From: Mesorhizobium sp. B2-7-1
GTDB lineage: Bacteria > Pseudomonadota > Alphaproteobacteria > Rhizobiales > Rhizobiaceae
Assembly (NCBI RefSeq): GCF_006440735.1
Contig: NZ_VFUA01000002.1
Span: 62,001 to 126,000 of the forward strand
Length of the DNA stretch: 64,000 nucleotides
Direction: 5' to 3'
Translations under genes and position numbers: made by a program
The notes under the pieces: model-generated
What the model was told of the DNA's origin: nothing
The model's database searches: none
What the model saw: the letters and a program-made list of their open reading frames with translations, nothing else
Shown: positions 46,403 through 54,655 of the stretch, one piece after another
How the letters are laid out: each line of letters begins with the position of its first letter
Numbering within the stretch: position 1 is the first letter of the stretch

Positions 46403-47505
46403 GAGACCAATCCCCGCTCTTCCAGCTCGCGCCGCATGTCGGCGCCGCGATCGATGACGATGCTGTTGCGAACCCAGGCCGCGAATTCGCCGAGCGAATT
46501 CTCCAGGCGATGCTTTGGCTCGAAGCCGAGCAGTTCGCGGGCCTTGGCAATATCGGCAAAGCAGTTGCGGATGTCGCCGGAACGCGCCTTGCCCAGGATT
46601 TCAGGCGGGCGCTTGGGAATGCCCATGGCCTTGGCGAGCAGACGTGCCACCTCGCTGATCGAGTAGGCGCGTCCACTGCCGATATTGACCACATGCCCGG
46701 CAGCCTGACGTTGCTCCAGCGCCAGCCGAAACGCTGTGGCGACATCGCGTACATGCACGAAGTCGCGCTTCTGCTCGCCATCCTCGAAGATCGTCGGCCG
46801 CTTGCCGTTGGCCAGGCGTGAGGCGAAGTTGGCGAGAACACCGGTATAAGGATTGGAAAGCGCCTGTCCGGCGCCGAAGACGTTGAAGAGGCGCAACGCC
46901 GCCGCGTCGATGCCATACGCCTGCCCGAAGATCAGCACCGCGCGCTCCTGCGCATATTTTGTCAGCGCGTAGATCGAGGCTAGATCGGGCCGTTTCTCCT
47001 CGTCTGTGGCGATTGGCGACAGCGTCTCGCCGGATGCCGATTTGAGATCCCACAGGCCCTCCCTGATCTCGGCAGGCTTGCGGCGCGCATTGTCGATCCG
47101 CTCGCCGTCCGGTGTCTGGTAGAGGCCTTCGCCGTAGATGCTCATCGAGGATGCCACGACGATCCGTTGGACCGGATGCTTGATCAAAGCTTCGAGAAGG
47201 GTCGCGGTGCCGAGGTCATTGGTGCCGACATAGCGGGCGATTTCGTACATGGATTGACCAACGCCCACCTCGGCCGCCAGATGGATGACCGCGTCGACAT
47301 CCGAAACCGCGTCGGCGACCGCATCTCGGTCGCGCACGTCGCCCTTGATCAGCTCGGCTCCGGTCGGAATATTGATGGCTTCGGCGCCGTGCACCTGGTC
47401 GACAAGCGCATCGAGCAGGCGCACCTGATAACCATGGTTGCTGAGCTCCTGGGCGACGTGGCGGCCGATGAAGCCGCACCCTCCCGTAACCAACACATGT
47501 TTCAC
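46399..47505 (-). CDS. NAD-dependent epimerase/dehydratase
   Basis: 368 residues from GTG 47505 (GGAAGGG upstream): VLVTGGCGFIGRHVAQELSN, VASSMSIYGEGLYQ, catalytic SIYALTKYAQERAVLIFGQA, LRLFNVFGAGQALSNPYTG. First gene of the eight-gene operon to 38567. A longer open frame upstream crosses the promoter and is rejected. Confidence 0.87.
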   Translation of the reverse strand: MKHVLVTGGCGFIGRHVAQELSNHGYQVRLLDALVDQVHGAEAINIPTGAELIKGDVRDRDAVADAVSDVDAVIHLAAEVGVGQSMYEIARYVGTNDLGTATLLEALIKHPVQRIVVASSMSIYGEGLYQTPDGERIDNARRKPAEIREGLWDLKSASGETLSPIATDEEKRPDLASIYALTKYAQERAVLIFGQAYGIDAAALRLFNVFGAGQALSNPYTGVLANFASRLANGKRPTIFEDGEQKRDFVHVRDVATAFRLALEQRQAAGHVVNIGSGRAYSISEVARLLAKAMGIPKRPPEILGKARSGDIRNCFADIAKARELLGFEPKHRLENSLGEFAAWVRNSIVIDRGADMRRELEERGLVS

Positions 47506-47540
47506 GATATGTCCCTTCCGGATTTGGTTTCGGCGCCCCG

Positions 47541-47565
47541 AACTGCGCGGCAAAAGGTTTGTTCC
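47541..47565 (-). promoter_or_regulatory. EcfG-type promoter of the second glycan operon
   Basis: Minus strand: GGAAC (47565-47561), 16 bases, AGTT (47544-47541), 36 bases before GTG 47505. Confidence 0.75.
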
Positions 47566-47627
47566 CTGCTTCAACAAAGTTCCCGCCTGAGGAGACGGCA
47601 CTGCCTGGCGGAGGGCATCCACCCTCT

Positions 47628-47652
47628 GGAACATTGCCGGTTGGCCGCTGTT
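47628..47652 (+). promoter_or_regulatory. EcfG-type promoter for the 47692 gene
   Basis: GGAAC (47628-47632), 16 bases, TGTT (47649-47652), 39 bases before the ATG. It diverges from the promoter at 47541-47565. Confidence 0.65.
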
Positions 47653-47691
47653 AGGACAGCTCAACGGTCCCGCTGCGAGAAAGGGAGTTCC

Positions 47692-47964
47692 ATGTCCGAG
47701 GCCAAGACAACCACCGATCACGACGAGATCCGGAAATGGGTAGAAGAACGAGAGGGACGACCGGCCGTCGTCCGCACGAAAGGCGAAGGCGGCATCCTGC
47801 GCATCGATTTCGGCGAGCCTGAGGATTCGTTCGACGCTATCGAGTGGGACGAATTCTTCCGCATTTTCGACGAGAACGATCTGGCTTTCCTGCATCAGGA
47901 TAAAGCCGGCACCGGCGGAACGAGCCGCTTCAACAAATTCGTCGAGCGCAGCCGGAAGGGCTAG
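47692..47964 (+). CDS. Small stress-type protein of rhizobial families
   Basis: 90 residues after AGGGAG (TTTDHDEIRKWVEEREGRPA; GILRIDFGEPEDSFDAIEWD; EFFRIFDENDLAFLHQD). Relatives are sometimes mislabelled as glucan branching enzyme; nothing here supports an enzyme. Intact, stress promoter upstream. Confidence 0.75.
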   Translation: MSEAKTTTDHDEIRKWVEEREGRPAVVRTKGEGGILRIDFGEPEDSFDAIEWDEFFRIFDENDLAFLHQDKAGTGGTSRFNKFVERSRKG

Positions 47965-48162
47965 GGTGTTTCACCGTTTCACGGAAACGGCAAAACGCCT
48001 ATCTCTTTGATTTGACACAATCCCGCACGGAAAACCGCTTTACATTTTTCCTGGAATTGCTCTGGTTGGTTGAGAAGCTGGTGTCATGGCGCCGTTGGAG
48101 GAGGGGAGGCCCTGCAACGGCGCTGCGGCAAGCGGTCAGGTTGCCGCATTTGGTCGTGCCGT

Positions 48163-48402
48163 TCAATCGAGCGGCTTGTCCGTCGGCCTGGGCGTCGGCC
48201 CGGCCTGGGGCCGCCTGCCGGCATTGCGGTTGGCAACACGGTTGTCGAGCGGCGAGGCCGATGGCTCTCGAGCGCCCGCTGTCTTCGGAGCGGTGGGCGT
48301 CGCGCCCGCATCGCTGTCCTGCGCGTCGCGATGGGGGTGTGGAAGTCCCTCCGGGTCGGTCGACTTCACCGCGGGCTTGGATGTGTCTTTCGGTTGAGCC
48401 AT
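48163..48402 (-). CDS. Disordered hypothetical protein
   Basis: 79 residues, rich in Pro, Ala, Arg and Asp (MAQPKDTSKPAVKSTDPEGL; VANRNAGRRPQAGPTPRPT). No family recognised. It lies just downstream of the Zn-alcohol-dehydrogenase gene on the same strand. Confidence 0.6.
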   Translation of the reverse strand: MAQPKDTSKPAVKSTDPEGLPHPHRDAQDSDAGATPTAPKTAGAREPSASPLDNRVANRNAGRRPQAGPTPRPTDKPLD

Positions 48403-48432
48403 TTTCGAACCTCTCTGCCTAGATGCGCGCGA

Positions 48433-49611
48433 TCAGCCGTGCGGGCGCATGACCACCTTGATGCAGCCGTCCTGCTTGTCGCGGAACGTCTTGTAGAGGC
48501 CCGGTCCCTTCTCCAGGCCGGCACGGTGGGTGATGACGAAGGTCGGATCGATCTCGCCACTCAGCACCTTCTGCAGGAGCGGCTCGAGATAGCGCTGCGT
48601 ATGGGTCTGGCCCATACGAAATGTCAGCCCCTTGTTCATCGCCGCACCGAATGGAATATGATCCACCAGTCCGATATATACGCCGGGCACCGAGATGGTG
48701 CCGCCCTTGCGGCAGCAATAGATCGCCTCGCGCAGCACATGCGGCCGGTCGGTGCCGAGATAGACGGTGGCCTTGGCCTTATCGAGCATGGAATCGGGCG
48801 TGGCGGTCGCGTCGGCCTCGGTGCCGACGCAGTCTATGCAACTGTCAGGGCCGCGCCCGCCCGTAATGGCCATCAGCGCATCGTAAATATCGGAATTGCT
48901 GAAATCGAGCGTCTCCGCCTTGCCGTAGTCGCGCGCCATGGCGAGCCGCTCCGGCACCTTGTCGATGGCGATGACGCGCCCGGCGCCGAGCATCCACGCG
49001 CTCTGGATGGCGAACTGCCCAACCGGTCCGCAACCCCATATGGCGACCGTGTCGCCTTCCTGGATGCCGGCGTTCTCGGCCGCCATGTAGCCGGTGGGAA
49101 AGATATCGGAGAGGAACAGCACCTGCTCGTCATCGATGCCGTCGGGCACCTTGATCGGTCCGACATCGGCAAAGGGCACGCGCAGGTATTCGGCCTGTCC
49201 TCCCCAATAGCCGCCGACCAGATGCGAATAGCCGAACAGCCCCGCGGGCGACTGGCCCATGACCTTCGCGGCCTGTTCGGCATTGGGGTTCGACCGGTCA
49301 CAGAGCGAGAACAGGCCGTTCTGGCAGAACCAGCACTCGCCGCAGGAGATGTTGAAGGGCACGACGACGCGATCGCCCTTCTTGAACTTCGTGTGAGCGC
49401 GGCCCACTTCCACCACTTCGCCCATGGTCTCGTGGCCCAGCACATCGCCCGATTTCATCGTCGGCATGTAGCCGTCCATCAGATGCAGGTCCGAGCCGCA
49501 TATGGCGCAGCAGGTAACCTTGATGATGATGTCGCGGTCATTCTCGATCGCCGGATCGGCGACCTGGTCGCAGCGAATGTCGCCTTTGCCATGCCAGGTC
49601 AAAGCTTTCAT
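48433..49611 (-). CDS. Zinc-dependent alcohol dehydrogenase
   Basis: 392-residue medium-chain dehydrogenase. Catalytic zinc ligands in [19 protein letters not shown] and [12 protein letters not shown], structural zinc Cys cluster in [19 protein letters not shown] motif [15 protein letters not shown]. It is of the glutathione-independent formaldehyde-dehydrogenase-like type common in stress regions of rhizobia. ATG 49611 lies 42 bases after a clear EcfG-type promoter. The substrate is unknown. Confidence 0.88.
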   Translation of the reverse strand: MKALTWHGKGDIRCDQVADPAIENDRDIIIKVTCCAICGSDLHLMDGYMPTMKSGDVLGHETMGEVVEVGRAHTKFKKGDRVVVPFNISCGECWFCQNGLFSLCDRSNPNAEQAAKVMGQSPAGLFGYSHLVGGYWGGQAEYLRVPFADVGPIKVPDGIDDEQVLFLSDIFPTGYMAAENAGIQEGDTVAIWGCGPVGQFAIQSAWMLGAGRVIAIDKVPERLAMARDYGKAETLDFSNSDIYDALMAITGGRGPDSCIDCVGTEADATATPDSMLDKAKATVYLGTDRPHVLREAIYCCRKGGTISVPGVYIGLVDHIPFGAAMNKGLTFRMGQTHTQRYLEPLLQKVLSGEIDPTFVITHRAGLEKGPGLYKTFRDKQDGCIKVVMRPHG

Positions 49612-49652
49612 CGGGTTGTTCCCATGGTTGTCGATGCTTAGCGGTACGGCCG

Positions 49653-49677
49653 AACTCGCGCTGGGCGGGAATGTTCC
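49653..49677 (-). promoter_or_regulatory. EcfG-type promoter of the alcohol dehydrogenase gene
   Basis: Minus strand: GGAAC (49677-49673), 16 bases, AGTT (49656-49653). Confidence 0.7.
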
Positions 49678-49697
49678 CGAATCAGAACCCGCGTTTT

Positions 49698-50481
49698 CAG
49701 CCATTCTTCGCCGAACCCGGCTCGGCCATATTGCGGTGCTGTTCGGCAAGCGTGCCGGCCGGTGTGACATGGGCGGCGGCGACCTGCATCTTGTTCTTCC
49801 AGCCGCTGACGACCTGCTCCTCGCCGGCCATCACGGCATCGTAGCCGTCCTTGGCCACATCGGCCGGGTTGTCCTTTTTTGCGTGCCGACTTCGGTGTCC
49901 ATCATGTCGGCGCGCTCGAAGAAGCGCGTCTGCGTGGCCCCCGGCATCAGCACGGTCACGCTCACGCCGCTGTCCTTCAACTCATGACGCATAGCAATGG
50001 CAAAGGAATCGATGAAGGCCTTGGTGCCGTTGTAGACTGCCTGGAACGTGCCCGGCATGAAGCCGGCGATGGAGCCGGTGAACAGGATCCTGCCGCGACC
50101 GCGCTCCACCATTTTGCGGCCGAGCCGATGGGCGAGATAGACGGTGCCGGTGATGTTGGTGTCGATGACGCGGCGTGCCTCGCTCCAATCCTGGCCGACG
50201 AAGCCCCGGCCCAGACCTCGGCCCGCGTTGAGGAAAAGAAGATCGATGTCGCGCTCGCCGATCCTGGCGATCAATTTGTCGGCGCCGTCCTCGCTTGCAA
50301 GGTCGGCTTCCACGGCGTCGACCGAGACGCCATGCGACTGGAGCGCCTCTGCAGCCCGTTCGATGGCCGGCTCGTCGGCGACAATGACAAGATCTTAGCC
50401 ATCCCTGGCGCAGAGTTTCGCGAGTTCCTTGCCGATGCCGCTTGATGCGCCGGTGACGACCGCCAGTTTGCCGTTTTCCAT
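49698..50481 (-). pseudogene. Short-chain dehydrogenase with stop and frameshift
   Basis: Classical SDR parts are all visible: LAVVTGASSGIGKELAKLCA, LLFLNAGRGLGRGFVG, catalytic YNGTKAFIDSFAIAMRHELK. Codon 29 is TAA (after LCARDG) where Tyr would be expected. A run of six A at 49875-49880 (coding strand) is one base short; adding it restores an ending ([20 protein letters not shown]) to the TGA at 49700-49698. Two lesions make it non-functional, although its EcfG-type promoter is intact. Confidence 0.8.
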
Positions 50482-50506
50482 TCGATCCTCCTGAGTTGTT
50501 TGGCCG

Positions 50507-50531
50507 AACAACCGGTCGAACCGAATGTTCC
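50507..50531 (-). promoter_or_regulatory. EcfG-type promoter of the broken SDR gene
   Basis: Minus strand: GGAAC (50531-50527), 16 bases, TGTT (50510-50507), 26 bases before the ATG at 50481. Confidence 0.6.
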
Positions 50532-50576
50532 TTGGGCAGGATTTCCGCATGGTTGAATTGCAATACGCCGGACGAA

Positions 50577-50602
50577 GGAACCGGGCGGGCGCCCCGGCTG
50601 TT
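50577..50602 (+). promoter_or_regulatory. EcfG-type promoter for the 50624 gene
   Basis: GGAAC (50577-50581), 17 bases, TGTT (50599-50602), 22 bases before the ATG. Confidence 0.55.
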
Positions 50603-50623
50603 GGAATCAACAGAGCTGCAGCC

Positions 50624-50830
50624 ATGTGACTCTTTTCCGATCTGAACAAGAAGCTGACCGAAAACCTCTATGCCCATGGCAGCTATCTGAGCGATCCTAG
50701 CGCCGACCTGCCAAGGCGGGTGGAGGAGACGGTGGATCTTCTCATGCCTTTCGTACAGCCCGAGGCACCCGAAACCGTGAAGCTGCAGATTCTGGGCACT
50801 ATCCACGAGCATATTTTTGACGAGGAGTAG
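50624..50830 (+). pseudogene. Small gene with stop at codon 2
   Basis: ATG 50624 is followed by TGA, then 65 clean codons: LFSDLNKKLTENLYAHGSYL, PRRVEETVDLLMPFVQPEAP, LQILGTIHEHIFDEE. The protein-like content and position after an EcfG-type promoter show a former gene. No other start is placed well, so it is either recently dead or started at a rare codon downstream. Confidence 0.6.
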
Positions 50831-50860
50831 CCGCGGCGGCCCCTCGTTCCGCCGGCGACA

Positions 50861-51022
50861 CTAATCGCGGGACACTTTCAGCCGTCGTCTCGAACGCCGG
50901 GATCCATGCTGCTTTTCCGCTTCGCGCAGCACCCGCACGATTGCGTCCACTGGAGAGGGGTGCGTTGCAGGCTGTGCTTCCCAGCGCCACAAATGGCGAA
51001 ACAGACTTTTCAGGCTCAACAT
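50861..51022 (-). CDS. Small basic hypothetical protein
   Basis: 53 residues from ATG 51022 with AGGAGG upstream (MLSLKSLFRHLWRWEAQPAT; VDAIVRVLREAEKQHGSRRS). EcfG-type promoter 24 bases before the ATG. Function unknown. Confidence 0.6.
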   Translation of the reverse strand: MLSLKSLFRHLWRWEAQPATHPSPVDAIVRVLREAEKQHGSRRSRRRLKVSRD

Positions 51023-51045
51023 GGCAAAGCCTCCTTGCCCTATCG

Positions 51046-51070
51046 AACCTCGAACGAGGAGCGATGTTCC
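51046..51070 (-). promoter_or_regulatory. EcfG-type promoter for the 51022 gene
   Basis: Minus strand: GGAAC (51070-51066), 16 bases, GGTT (51049-51046). Confidence 0.65.
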
Positions 51071-51078
51071 TTTAGCGG

Positions 51079-51198
51079 CTACCGGAAGACAGCGGCGAAA
51101 AGAAGTGCGGCCGCGGCCAAGATAATCAGCGCGACAACGACCAGGACCGGGTCGTTCCTGCGCGGCTGCAGGTCGGGAGCGTTCTCCGGCGGTCGCAT
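51079..51198 (-). CDS. Tail-anchored membrane micropeptide
   Basis: 39 residues from ATG 51198: a short polar N-terminus (RPPENAPDLQPRRN) and one hydrophobic helix to the end (PVLVVVALIILAAAALLFAA). The frame can be extended to a GTG at 51363, but that part is low-complexity. No clear ribosome site; moderate support only. Confidence 0.45.
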   Translation of the reverse strand: MRPPENAPDLQPRRNDPVLVVVALIILAAAALLFAAVFR

Positions 51199-51432
51199 TG
51201 CATTGGCAAAGCTCGCCTGATTCGTGAAATTGGGTATATACCCTGCAAAGTGACCTACGGGGACTTGGCGCAGCGGCGGCCTCTGCATCGGTTTCCAGAG
51301 GGGCGGCCGCCGGATCAAAGCCGGGCGTCTTATCCTGCGAGGCGCCTGCTTGGATGTCGCCACGCTGCCCTGTCGGAGATCGCAACTTCGATGGCATTCG
51401 CCGTCTCCTTTACCCCGAAAGGACCCGCTATT

Positions 51433-52056
51433 TCAGTGCAGCAACGAGCTTCCGCGGGCGCGCGCGATGCCGCGCATGATACCATTGAGCCAGTCGGCAG
51501 TGGATGAGCCGGCAGGTTTGTTGTCGATGTCCTCAAGTGCACTTTCCAAGGTCAGTTCGACCAGGCGATCGGAGGCTCTGGCATCGTCCAGAAGCAGGCG
51601 CGCGGCGAGCCGGAGTTTGGGCAACAGCGAGACCACGTCGTCCGCCACTGATGTCGGTTGCGCAACAGTAGCGGTCGTTGGCTCAAGCAGCGGTTCTGGC
51701 GAGCACAGCGCGTCGGCGAGGGCGGTCCGGCTTGAAGACTTGCTCAGGCTGCTTGCGAAACGCAGATGCTCGGGAATGGCGATCCGGTCACAGCCGCTGA
51801 AGAATACGAACGGCACGTTGCGGCTCATCAACTCGTCCGCAATCGGGAAAACGTATTTGCCCTGGAGATCAACGTCCAGGATGGCCGCCTCGGCTGTCTG
51901 CGCGTGTTGTTCGGCCTGCTCTACGGTCGCGACCGGCCCGAGGATAATGGCGCCCATGTCGGAAAAGAACTTGGCTAGATCGCTGGCCAGCAGCCACTCG
52001 TCTTCCGCGATCAAGAGGTGAAGTCCCCTGAGGTTTCGCACGCGAAGCTCCTTCAA
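51433..52056 (-). CDS. Receiver protein with C-terminal sigma-region-2-like domain
   Basis: 207 residues. Residues about 11-118 are a receiver: acidic pocket LLIAEDEW (Glu18, Asp19, Glu20), phosphoacceptor Asp61 in AAILDVDLQG, and FVFFSGCD. Residues 143-197 (SLLPKLRLAARLLLDDARAS, DRLVELTLESALEDID, WLNGIMRGIA) align without gaps to region 2 of the EcfG-like protein at 26762, with about 19 of 54 positions equal by eye. There is no region 4. PhyR has the reverse order (sigma-like first, receiver last). A perfect GGAAC-N16-CGTT promoter precedes the gene. A role as a switch that binds a NepR-like protein is an inference. Confidence 0.75.
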   Translation of the reverse strand: MKELRVRNLRGLHLLIAEDEWLLASDLAKFFSDMGAIILGPVATVEQAEQHAQTAEAAILDVDLQGKYVFPIADELMSRNVPFVFFSGCDRIAIPEHLRFASSLSKSSSRTALADALCSPEPLLEPTTATVAQPTSVADDVVSLLPKLRLAARLLLDDARASDRLVELTLESALEDIDNKPAGSSTADWLNGIMRGIARARGSSLLH

Positions 52057-52150
52057 CTCGCATTTCGACGTGATGAGACCTCGGCCCTAGGGCATGCTGC
52101 GCCAACACCGGCGCGCGTGAAAATGAGGTCGCTGGGAAGCCAGATCGTAG

Positions 52151-52175
52151 AACGCGGTGACGGGTGAACCGTTCC
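52151..52175 (-). promoter_or_regulatory. EcfG-type promoter of the receiver/sigma-like gene
   Basis: Minus strand: GGAAC (52175-52171), 16 bases, CGTT (52154-52151), the full consensus. It lies 95 bases before the ATG at 52056, leaving a leader of about 85 bases. Confidence 0.75.
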
Positions 52176-52222
52176 GGCCGCTCGCGGCGCACGTCCGATA
52201 TCGATACGGCAGATGACTACAT

Positions 52223-52247
52223 GGAACCATCTCCCCAGCCTGCGGTT
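52223..52247 (+). promoter_or_regulatory. EcfG-type promoter for the 52285 gene
   Basis: GGAAC (52223-52227), 16 bases, GGTT (52244-52247), 37 bases before the ATG. Confidence 0.65.
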
Positions 52248-52284
52248 CGGCACGAGGCGGGGTGTCGGCCGGGAACCATGAACC

Positions 52285-52467
52285 ATGACGTTGGACGGCG
52301 AGGCCTCCAGAGACCACAACGAGCGCGAGAATGCCGAACGTGTTCGCAATCTTGCCGAACGAGCAGGAATTCCAAGCGGGTTGGCGCTCGCGCTGATTTT
52401 GAAATACGGCAACGATCCAGACGTGCTCGATCGCGAGGCGGCAAAGCTGAAGCGCGACGCGGGATAG
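52285..52467 (+). CDS. Small charged hypothetical protein
   Basis: 60 residues (ASRDHNERENAERVRNLAER; LALALILKYGNDPDVLDREA), probably helical. Stress promoter upstream. Family not recognised. Confidence 0.6.
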   Translation: MTLDGEASRDHNERENAERVRNLAERAGIPSGLALALILKYGNDPDVLDREAAKLKRDAG

Positions 52468-52548
52468 GAACTGCGTCGTGCTGAACGACCCAATGGGTCC
52501 TCATCCTGATGTATTCGTCTTTCCGGTCTGGTTGAGTTGCTTGCAGCG

Positions 52549-52967
52549 ATGTTCCTCGAGGTGAATGCCCTGGTCATCGCCACAATGATCGCCACCTCCT
52601 TCGTCCACGAAGCGATAGCACTTTAGGACGTGCGCTATGCGACCACAGCGCGCACGGTGAGCCCTATCGAACAGCATGTGCACAGCTTCCTAGAGATGAT
52701 CCCACTGATGGCCTGATCATCGTGGTGGCGCTGCATTGGGGCCAGTTCCTTGCGCTGTTCGGAGCTGGATCTGAGAAGGCTCGCTTCGATCTCTCCTGGA
52801 AGGAACAGCAACTGCTGGTGGCATACATTGCCGTCGTGATGATTGTGATAGCGCCGTTCGAACTGCTGCCCTATGCGGAGGAGTTCTTCAGAGGCTTGCG
52901 CCAACTCAGGCCGGTCGTGCCAGCCAAGGCCAGACGGCATGAGCCCGGCGATACCGCTAAGCGGTGA
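52549..52967 (+). pseudogene. Membrane protein with nonsense and frameshift
   Basis: Frame from ATG 52549 reads FLEVNALVIATMIATSFVHE then AIAL-stop-DVRYATTARTV; TAG stands where TGG (Trp) is expected. It continues EQHVHSFLEMIPLMA, then loses one base and resumes in another frame (IIVVALHWGQFLALFGAGSE; VAYIAVVMIVIAPFELLPYA). With both corrected it is a two- or three-helix membrane protein. Two lesions, so a pseudogene. Confidence 0.7.
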
Positions 52968-52985
52968 GGCGGCTGATCGGCAATG

Positions 52986-53010
52986 GGAACGCCGTGCTCG
53001 GGCCGATGTT
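52986..53010 (+). promoter_or_regulatory. EcfG-type promoter for the 53038 gene
   Basis: GGAAC (52986-52990), 16 bases, TGTT (53007-53010), 27 bases before the ATG. Confidence 0.65.
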
Positions 53011-53037
53011 ATCCTTCATCCAACCGGAGATAGCGTC

Positions 53038-53352
53038 ATGAGGGACAGCCAGAACCGCCGCGAGACCGGCGCCAGGAAACATCCCGCCAGCTCCGGTCCG
53101 GACCCGAGCGACCAGCTTTCCCAGGATGCCGCGGGCAACGAAAAGCCCCATGTCGAACCGGGCCTGAGCCCCAAACAGGACGAGGTCGAGGACAAGACCC
53201 ATCAATCGGAGGGCCGCAATCCGCGGCGGCAGCCGACACCAAGCCCGTCGACGGAAAAGAGTTCGGGCGCTGGCCCGGCAGTCGCGGAGCACTGCAAGGA
53301 CGCCAAGGCGCCCAAGAGCGGTCGTCAGCCCGGCGCCTATGTGAACGAGTGA
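53038..53352 (+). CDS. Disordered stress-type protein
   Basis: 104 residues, polar throughout (MRDSQNRRETGARKHPASSG; PKQDEVEDKTHQSEGRNPRR), with few hydrophobic residues. Resembles other small hydrophilic proteins in the window; function unknown. Confidence 0.65.
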   Translation: MRDSQNRRETGARKHPASSGPDPSDQLSQDAAGNEKPHVEPGLSPKQDEVEDKTHQSEGRNPRRQPTPSPSTEKSSGAGPAVAEHCKDAKAPKSGRQPGAYVNE

Positions 53353-53477
53353 GCAGCCACGCCCATGAAACATAGCGTGACTTCTAAGTTCGGGGCCACC
53401 CCTCGGCTACTGATCCCGGCATCGCGACGGATAGTCCCTCCGGGCTGCCACAACAACGGCCGGCCGGAAATGAAGAA

Positions 53478-53843
53478 ATGGACAGCTTCAGAGACGGGCA
53501 GGCACGGTCTCGCCCTGCCAAGTCCGCAGGCGCGGTTAAGGGTACGGCTGGCGTTGCCGGCAAGCGTTCTTGCGAGTTTTCTTTGCGTTTCGGATCGGCG
53601 CACCAGGCGCCGGCGGGCTGGCGCTACGAGCCGTCCTGCTGCGCCGGAGTGGACTGCTATCAGGCGCCGCCGTCGGACGTGAAGGAGACGAAATATGGCT
53701 ACCAGCTCTCGACCGGAGAATTGATCCCCTACAGCGACCACCGCATCAAACGATCGCGCGAATATCTTCACGAGCGCAAGCCTGGAGGCGATAATAAGTC
53801 CCTGCACTCCTTCTGCCTTTATGTTCCCGATCATGGGATGTGA
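53478..53843 (+). CDS. Secreted-type conserved protein, N-terminus probably frameshifted
   Basis: 121 residues. The C-terminal part (APAGWRYEPSCCAGVDCYQA; YGYQLSTGELIPYSDHRIKR; SFCLYVPDHGM) is a Cys-containing module I recall in exported rhizobial proteins. The N-terminus in this frame is not a signal peptide, whereas the neighbouring frame just before it reads RVRLALPASVLASFLCVSD, which would be one. A one-base indel near 53600 is therefore suspected. No promoter match upstream. Confidence 0.5.
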   Translation: MDSFRDGQARSRPAKSAGAVKGTAGVAGKRSCEFSLRFGSAHQAPAGWRYEPSCCAGVDCYQAPPSDVKETKYGYQLSTGELIPYSDHRIKRSREYLHERKPGGDNKSLHSFCLYVPDHGM

Positions 53844-53878
53844 GCCGGGCGGTCCGGCCGCCAGATCGTGAGCGAAGA

Positions 53879-53903
53879 AAGGCCCGCCTTCCTGGCGGGC
53901 CTT
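53879..53903. terminator. Bidirectional terminator hairpin
   Basis: AAGGCCCGCC (53879-53888) pairs perfectly with GGCGGGCCTT (53894-53903), loop TTCCT. It lies between convergent genes; T-richness is modest on both sides. Confidence 0.65.
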
Positions 53904-53924
53904 CATTGCGCGATAGCGAGGGGC

Positions 53925-54236
53925 CTACTTATTGCAGTTCTGCATGTCGGACGTGGTGGTCCCGCTGGCCGTGTTGTTCTGGATGTCGTTGCCGGCCGCG
54001 CCCTTGCACCGGTCGCCGATACCGCCGGAGGGATTATTAGTGGTGCTGTTTGTGGCGTTAGGATCAAGCGTGCCGCCATTGCCGTTGTTGTTCATGCCAT
54101 TGGTGCCGGTGGTGGCGCCTGCGCCGTTGGTGCCGGTCGTAGAGCCGGTCCCGTTGCCGCCGGATCCGTTGGATTGTGCCATGGCGGATGTGGCCAGGAC
54201 GATTGCGACAGCGGAAGCCGCGATGAGTCTAATCAT
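53925..54236 (-). CDS. Exported Asn/Gly/Thr-rich repeat protein
   Basis: 103 residues. Signal peptide MIRLIAASAVAIVLATSAMA is followed by a low-complexity Asn-Gly-Thr region with repeated TGTNGxG-like units and a short Cys-containing end (IGDRCKGAAGNDIQNNTASG). Ribosome site GGAGACC. EcfG-type promoter 42 bases before the ATG. Periplasmic or surface; role unknown. Confidence 0.7.
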   Translation of the reverse strand: MIRLIAASAVAIVLATSAMAQSNGSGGNGTGSTTGTNGAGATTGTNGMNNNGNGGTLDPNATNSTTNNPSGGIGDRCKGAAGNDIQNNTASGTTTSDMQNCNK

Positions 54237-54277
54237 GGGAGGTCTCCTGTTTGATCGCCTGATTGCGATATCAGTCA

Positions 54278-54302
54278 AACAAGAGACTCCCGTTGATGTT
54301 CC
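54278..54302 (-). promoter_or_regulatory. EcfG-type promoter for the 54236 gene
   Basis: Minus strand: GGAAC (54302-54298), 16 bases, TGTT (54281-54278). Confidence 0.65.
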
Positions 54303-54330
54303 TGTCTGGCAACGCGAGAGAGTTTAATTG

Positions 54331-54552
54331 CTATTTTGTCAATGAAACAACATGTGACGCGTGGGTTTTCTGGCGCGGATTGATCCCGTCTGCCGAGTTC
54401 GTGTCGTGCTCGACATGTCCCTCGACCGTGTTCTCGCCCTGCTCCAGGTCGTCGCCCTCCTTGATGGTGCCCTTGAAGGTCCCGATGCCAGGATCGTTAC
54501 TCATATCGGCGTCGCTCGGCTTTTTCGATTTCGGGTGCTGGTTTCCGCTCAT
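54331..54552 (-). CDS. Small acidic stress-type protein
   Basis: 73 residues from ATG 54552 (MSGNQHPKSKKPSDADMSND; GTIKEGDDLEQGENTVEGHV). Polar and likely disordered. A near-match promoter (GGAAC-N16-GGTG) lies upstream. Function unknown. Confidence 0.6.
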   Translation of the reverse strand: MSGNQHPKSKKPSDADMSNDPGIGTFKGTIKEGDDLEQGENTVEGHVEHDTNSADGINPRQKTHASHVVSLTK

Positions 54553-54655
54553 GGCCGTTCCTCGCTGGGCTTCCGCACCCCAAGGGGCGCCGTATGTTCC
54601 GGCGTCGGGCGACGAACGAATAGCGCACGCCTTCAGCAGTGATCTCGGGTTGCGA

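Noticed and set aside
47506-47895. N-terminal extension of the 46399 epimerase
   Set aside because: Would cross two promoters and the gene at 47692; NAD motif starts right after GTG 47505.
50627-50629. Possible selenocysteine codon (TGA as codon 2)
   Set aside because: No selenocysteine insertion structure seen and position 2 is unlikely; a nonsense change is simpler.
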